Assembly: GCA_009786775.1 (NCBI GenBank) | Contig: WQRL01000082.1 | Location: 1-7,370 of the forward strand | Reading direction: 5' to 3' | Origin: Oscillospiraceae bacterium | GTDB taxonomy: Bacteria > Bacillota > Clostridia > Oscillospirales > Oscillospiraceae | Length of the DNA stretch: 7,370 nt | Shown here: in pieces, positions 5,674-7,370 of the stretch | Numbering within the stretch: the stretch's first letter is position 1 | How the letters are laid out: each line of letters begins with the position of its first letter | The notes under the pieces: generated by a model | Databases searched by the model: none | The model's input: the letters and a program-made list of their open reading frames with translations, nothing else | What the model was told of the DNA's origin: nothing | Translations under genes and position numbers: made by a program

Positions 5674-5907
5674 ATGAAAATTGCATTCGTAGTACTTCAT
5701 TTACTTACCTGCGTTGCGCTAATGTGCGTAATAATTCTGCAATCCGGCAAAAATTCCGGCCTGAGCGCACTCAGCGGTGCTAAGTCAGACACTTACCTCG
5801 CCAAAAACAAGCAGAAATCGCGTGATGCGCGGCTGGCGCTTGCAACAAAGTGGGTTGCGGGTCTATTCGTAGTTCTCACAATCGTGCTCAACATTTTGCC
5901 TAACTAA
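5674..5907 (+). CDS. secG: Preprotein translocase subunit SecG
   Basis: A 77-residue inner-membrane protein, the small accessory subunit of the SecYEG channel that exports unfolded proteins. Two hydrophobic segments (about residues 3-22 and 57-75) flank a polar cytoplasmic loop. The conserved family signature LQSGKNSGLSALSG (22-35) follows the first membrane segment, and the KNKQKSRDARL stretch before the second segment is typical of clostridial SecG. ATG 5674 is chosen because AAAGGG lies 9 bases upstream; a TTG at 5665 would sit on the ribosome site. The gene stands alone, with its own promoter and terminator; rnr and smpB, frequent neighbours elsewhere, are not next to it. Confidence 0.9.
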   Translation: MKIAFVVLHLLTCVALMCVIILQSGKNSGLSALSGAKSDTYLAKNKQKSRDARLALATKWVAGLFVVLTIVLNILPN

Positions 5908-5932
5908 GTACAGCAAATTAATATGGACTTTG

Positions 5933-5964
5933 AAAAGTGTCCGGCAGTGCCGGACACTTTTTTT
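5933..5964 (+). terminator. Strong intrinsic terminator of secG
   Basis: GTGTCCGGC (5937-5945) pairs perfectly with GCCGGACAC (5949-5957) around an AGT loop. Flanking AAAA (5933-5936) and a run of seven T (5958-5964) complete an almost ideal intrinsic terminator 25 bases after the secG stop. Because the flanking A-run gives T on the other strand, it may also stop the convergent pduL transcript. Confidence 0.93.
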
Positions 5965-5996
5965 GTGCATAAGGCCTTTGGGGCTGGGATTTGCTA

Positions 5997-6575
5997 TTAA
6001 ACCAAAATTATACCTGTAGGATTCGGGCCGGAAATTGCTGCTGAATTCAGTTCATCGTAATCTACATGCATATATGTAGCATACTCAGGATGTACACGCG
6101 CCACAACTTCATCGAAAATCAAGCCGCGCTCACCGCCAACTTTAACTTGCACAATCTGCTTGTCTGACAGGCCGAACTTCTCAGCATCTTCAGGGGTGAC
6201 ATGCACATGGCGCTTGGCGGCTATAACGCCCTCTTTAATCTCAATTTCGCCGGCAGGGCCAATTAGCTTGCAGCCCGGGCTGCCTGCCACATCGCCGCTC
6301 TCGCGTATGGGGATGCCTTGGAATCCCAACGCAGTAGCATCCGTGAGCGAAAGCTCAATTTGGTCAGCACTGCGGCACGGGCCGATAATGGAAATGTCGG
6401 CAGACCTCTTAGGGCCGACAACCGTAACTTTATGAGGTGTCGCAAACTGACCCGGCTGGGTCAGCATTTTTTTGACTTCAAGCTCAAAACCTTTTCCAAA
6501 CAACACGTCAAGAGTTTCGCGGGTGAGATGGCAATGCTTGCCTGATCCTTCTATAACAACTTTAATTTCTGACAC
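5997..6575 (-). CDS. pduL: PduL-type phosphotransacylase (phosphate acyltransferase)
   Basis: A 192-residue PduL-family enzyme, which swaps CoA for phosphate on acetyl- or propionyl-CoA and with acetate kinase yields ATP. Two zinc ions are held by histidines. The matching residues here are H14 and H16 in GKHCHLT, H123 and H125 in KRHVHVTPEDA, and H170 in MHVDYDE; QPGQFA and the central SGDVAGSPGC loop also fit. Residue 13 is Lys where many PduL proteins have Arg, and the residue between the first two histidines is Cys. There is no N-terminal microcompartment-targeting extension and no shell gene nearby, so a soluble role in acetate formation is likely. The start is GTG 6575 with GAAGGGA about 9 bases upstream. 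No acetate kinase gene is in the window. Confidence 0.92.
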   Translation of the reverse strand: MSEIKVVIEGSGKHCHLTRETLDVLFGKGFELEVKKMLTQPGQFATPHKVTVVGPKRSADISIIGPCRSADQIELSLTDATALGFQGIPIRESGDVAGSPGCKLIGPAGEIEIKEGVIAAKRHVHVTPEDAEKFGLSDKQIVQVKVGGERGLIFDEVVARVHPEYATYMHVDYDELNSAAISGPNPTGIILV

Positions 6576-6637
6576 TTAATTCTTTCCCTTCAAAATATAT
6601 TAAGCCACATCTGAACCTACGCTTTAGCTCCGTTCAT

Positions 6638-6666
6638 ACTTTAGCATTTTTTGCCCAAAAACGCAA
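6638..6666 (-). promoter_or_regulatory. Candidate pduL promoter
   Basis: On the minus strand -35-like TTGCGT (6661-6666) and -10-like TAAAGT (6638-6643) are 17 bases apart, giving a leader of about 55 bases before the GTG start. The spacing is ideal but both boxes are only moderate matches. Confidence 0.4.
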
Positions 6667-6689
6667 GAGGGGTAGTGTGGCTTTGCAAA

Positions 6690-6736
6690 AAACAAACCGC
6701 GCATAACTGGTCACCCCCTCCCGGTAAACAAACCGC
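6690..6736 (+). repeat. 11-base direct repeat within the structured region
   Basis: AAACAAACCGC occurs at 6690-6700 and again at 6726-6736, 36 bases apart. One copy is in the loop of the 5' domain and the other runs into the foot of the terminator stem, so the two may present the same single-stranded sequence. Confidence 0.5.
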
Positions 6737-6800
6737 CGCAAAGGGAGTGCAGACTTGGTTCGGATACCCGGTGGCAAGCACTAACTTTGCGGCATTTTTT
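6735..6800 (+). terminator. Orphan intrinsic terminator
   Basis: A 9-pair perfect stem GCCGCAAAG (6735-6743) with CTTTGCGGC (6785-6793) is followed by A and six T. Inside, a second stem AGTGC/GCACT is separated by only two bases on each side. The T-run is on the plus strand only; on the minus strand the stem is followed by GGTTTGTTTACC, so the direction is plus. It lies about 40 bases before the PHO-like array. Confidence 0.65.
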
Positions 6801-6838
6801 ATCATATTTTCACAGAGTTTTGACGCCTCTCAATCTTT

Positions 6839-6889
6839 TGTTCACAAAATGTTAATTTAATGTTCACTTTTCGTTCATTTTATGTTACA
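6839..6889 (+). promoter_or_regulatory. Five-unit PHO-box-like array (candidate PhoB/PhoP sites)
   Basis: Five 7-base units start exactly 11 bases apart: TGTTCAC (6839), TGTTAAT (6850), TGTTCAC (6861), CGTTCAT (6872) and TGTTACA (6883). They are separated by 4-base A/T-only spacers (AAAA, TTAA, TTTT, TTTA). The known PhoB box is two CTGTCAT-like units, the Streptomyces PhoP box uses GTTCACC units, and Bacillus PhoP uses TTAACA-like hexamers with about 5-base gaps; all have 11-base phasing. Read on the minus strand, these units give TGAACA/TTAACA hexamers. The array covers the -35 region of the next gene, the usual place for activation. It predicts induction under phosphate limitation. Confidence 0.65.
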
Positions 6890-6891
6890 AT
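6863..6891 (+). promoter_or_regulatory. Promoter of the glycosyltransferase-like gene
   Basis: A -10 TACAAT (6886-6891, five of six consensus bases) lies 17 bases after TTCACT (6863-6868), a poor -35 that is part of the third PHO-like unit. A weak -35 buried in activator sites fits an activator-dependent promoter. The leader would be about 35 bases. Confidence 0.5.
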
Positions 6892-6933
6892 GGGCAAACA
6901 ATGCTTTTTTGTGCATAAATTGGGGGTATAGTA

Positions 6934-7370
6934 ATGAAGATTGCATTAGGAATGATAATTAGAAGCCTGGAATCTGAAACGGAGATATTAAACTTCATTG
7001 ACAACGCAGAAAAATACGGACACAAACTCGACTGTGTCATTGTCGCCTATACCCTTAGGCTGGACGAGCGTGTTGCGGGCAAAATTAACGGGAGGATCCC
7101 TCTTGTGGCGGTGAATGTAAACAAGCCCGGCCACATACTTGATAAATTCCGGCGCCTCGGAATGTCTGAGGATACTGTAAAAACTTTGACGGAGTGCCCA
7201 ATTGACACATCCCGCGGCTTGGTGCCTTATGGCTTTAACCGCAACATTGTACTGATGGAGGCTCTATTGAGGGAGATGGATGCCCTGTTCTTCGTGGACT
7301 CCGATGTCTATCCCGTTGTGTTAGGGCATGGCGGAGGCAGCTTTGTCAAGGAAGAGGCTGACTTCTTTGG
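6934..7370 (+). CDS. Glycosyltransferase-like protein, N-terminal part (cut by window end)
   Basis: An open frame from ATG 6934 runs off the window after 145 full codons. GGGGG lies 7 bases upstream, and the protein starts MKIALGMIIRSL. There is no signal peptide or membrane segment in the visible part. Residues 94-124 resemble the nucleotide-sugar part of GT-A enzymes: RGLVPYGFNRN, a helix (MEALLREM), then the strand DALFFVDSDV, whose D122-S-D124 fits the metal-binding DxD. The early part (strand, helix, VIVAYT strand) also fits a Rossmann-like GT-A start. The sugar donor and acceptor cannot be told. The PHO-like array upstream suggests use during phosphate starvation, for example in making phosphate-free glycolipid or wall polymer; that is inference. 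The family call is tentative. Confidence 0.6.
   Translation, partial: MKIALGMIIRSLESETEILNFIDNAEKYGHKLDCVIVAYTLRLDERVAGKINGRIPLVAVNVNKPGHILDKFRRLGMSEDTVKTLTECPIDTSRGLVPYGFNRNIVLMEALLREMDALFFVDSDVYPVVLGHGGGSFVKEEADFF

Larger units (their letters stand above)
6668..6800 (+). ncRNA. Candidate structured small RNA or leader of unknown class
   Basis: Two domains are visible on the plus strand. The 5' domain can form AGGGG/CCCCT plus GTG/CAC with a 2-base TA bulge (6668-6677 with 6712-6719). The 3' domain is a nested hairpin: GCCGCAAAG/CTTTGCGGC outside, a 2x2 GG/AA internal loop, AGTGC/GCACT (6746-6750 with 6778-6782), TTG/CAA and an apical CGG/CCG. It ends in ATTTTTT. Since pduL is on the other strand and secG already has its own terminator, no plus-strand gene needs this stop. 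No known riboswitch or housekeeping RNA signature was matched. The 5' end is uncertain: only a poor promoter (TTGCCC 6651-6656, TAGTGT 6673-6678) is visible. Confidence 0.4.
6576..6933. other. 358-base divergent gap rich in regulatory structure
   Basis: No protein gene is supported; a plus-strand frame at 6651-6860 begins with TTG without a ribosome site and has no recognisable domain. From left to right the gap holds a pduL promoter, a structured RNA candidate with a terminator, a five-unit PHO-like array, a promoter, and the ribosome site of the next gene (GGGGG at 6922-6926). The part at 6668-6793 looks more GC-rich than the AT-rich flanks, which fits a structured RNA. Confidence 0.6.

Noticed and set aside
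6668..6800. Known riboswitch classes (cobalamin, TPP, SAM, ZTP, cyclic di-GMP, cyclic di-AMP, guanidine) or SRP RNA
   Set aside because: Compared by eye with their conserved cores and found no convincing match; kept only as an unassigned structured element.
6651..6860. 69-codon plus-strand frame between pduL and the glycosyltransferase-like gene
   Set aside because: TTG start without a ribosome site, and it spans the intrinsic terminator and part of the PHO-like array; the composition is not protein-like.
5959..6918. 14-base repeat TTTTTTGTGCATAA at 5959-5972 and 6905-6918
   Set aside because: Short, T-rich and partly the tail of the secG terminator; likely chance.
1..7370. CRISPR array, tRNA genes, insertion sequence or phage genes
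   Set aside because: No regularly spaced repeats with spacers, no cloverleaf-like segment, and no transposase, integrase or phage-type protein was found on either strand.

Overview
The window looks like chromosomal DNA of an anaerobic, low-to-moderate GC Bacillota, most likely a Clostridia member near the Oscillospirales. The grounds are strong Shine-Dalgarno sites, GTG and TTG starts, sigma-A-like promoters, a clostridial type SecG, a stand-alone PduL phosphotransacylase, and short back-to-back operons. No tRNA, rRNA, CRISPR array or transposase gene was seen. The assignment is an inference from gene types, not from a marker gene.

Left part (1-1570, minus strand): an apparent three-gene operon read right to left. 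It has a near-consensus promoter, a RelB/DinJ-type ribbon-helix-helix antitoxin, a zeta-toxin-like P-loop kinase that overlaps it by 8 bases and probably starts at TTG, and a small HemG-type flavodoxin 16 bases further on. The toxin-antitoxin pair is a mixed one: a RelB-like DNA-binding half with a longer C-terminal half of a different kind, next to a kinase instead of a RelE-type RNase.

Gap 1510-1996: no protein gene. It holds the toxin-antitoxin promoter, a pair of 17-base direct repeats and a striking 41-base inverted repeat (1647-1793). As plus-strand RNA this would fold into one long hairpin with a single true mismatch. A candidate promoter for the next operon follows.

Middle (1997-3966, plus strand): a QueG-like double [4Fe-4S] protein translationally coupled (ATGA overlap) to pyrB, aspartate carbamoyltransferase. 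The PyrB carries a C-terminal four-cysteine zinc module resembling the zinc domain of the regulatory chain PyrI, without PyrI's nucleotide-binding domain. A strong hairpin separates this operon from the convergent tatD-xth pair (3972-5532, minus strand), which encodes a TatD-family nuclease and exonuclease III, so it is a DNA-repair pair.

Right part (5545-7370): secG (plus) has its own promoter, a small leader with alternative hairpins and a strong intrinsic terminator. It is followed by convergent pduL (minus), which makes acyl phosphates from acyl-CoA. The gap 6576-6933 holds a pduL promoter, an unassigned structured element ending in a plus-strand intrinsic terminator (candidate small RNA or leader), and a five-unit, 11-bp-phased repeat that looks like a PHO box. 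The PHO-like array sits just ahead of a glycosyltransferase-like gene cut off by the window end, suggesting that this gene responds to phosphate starvation.
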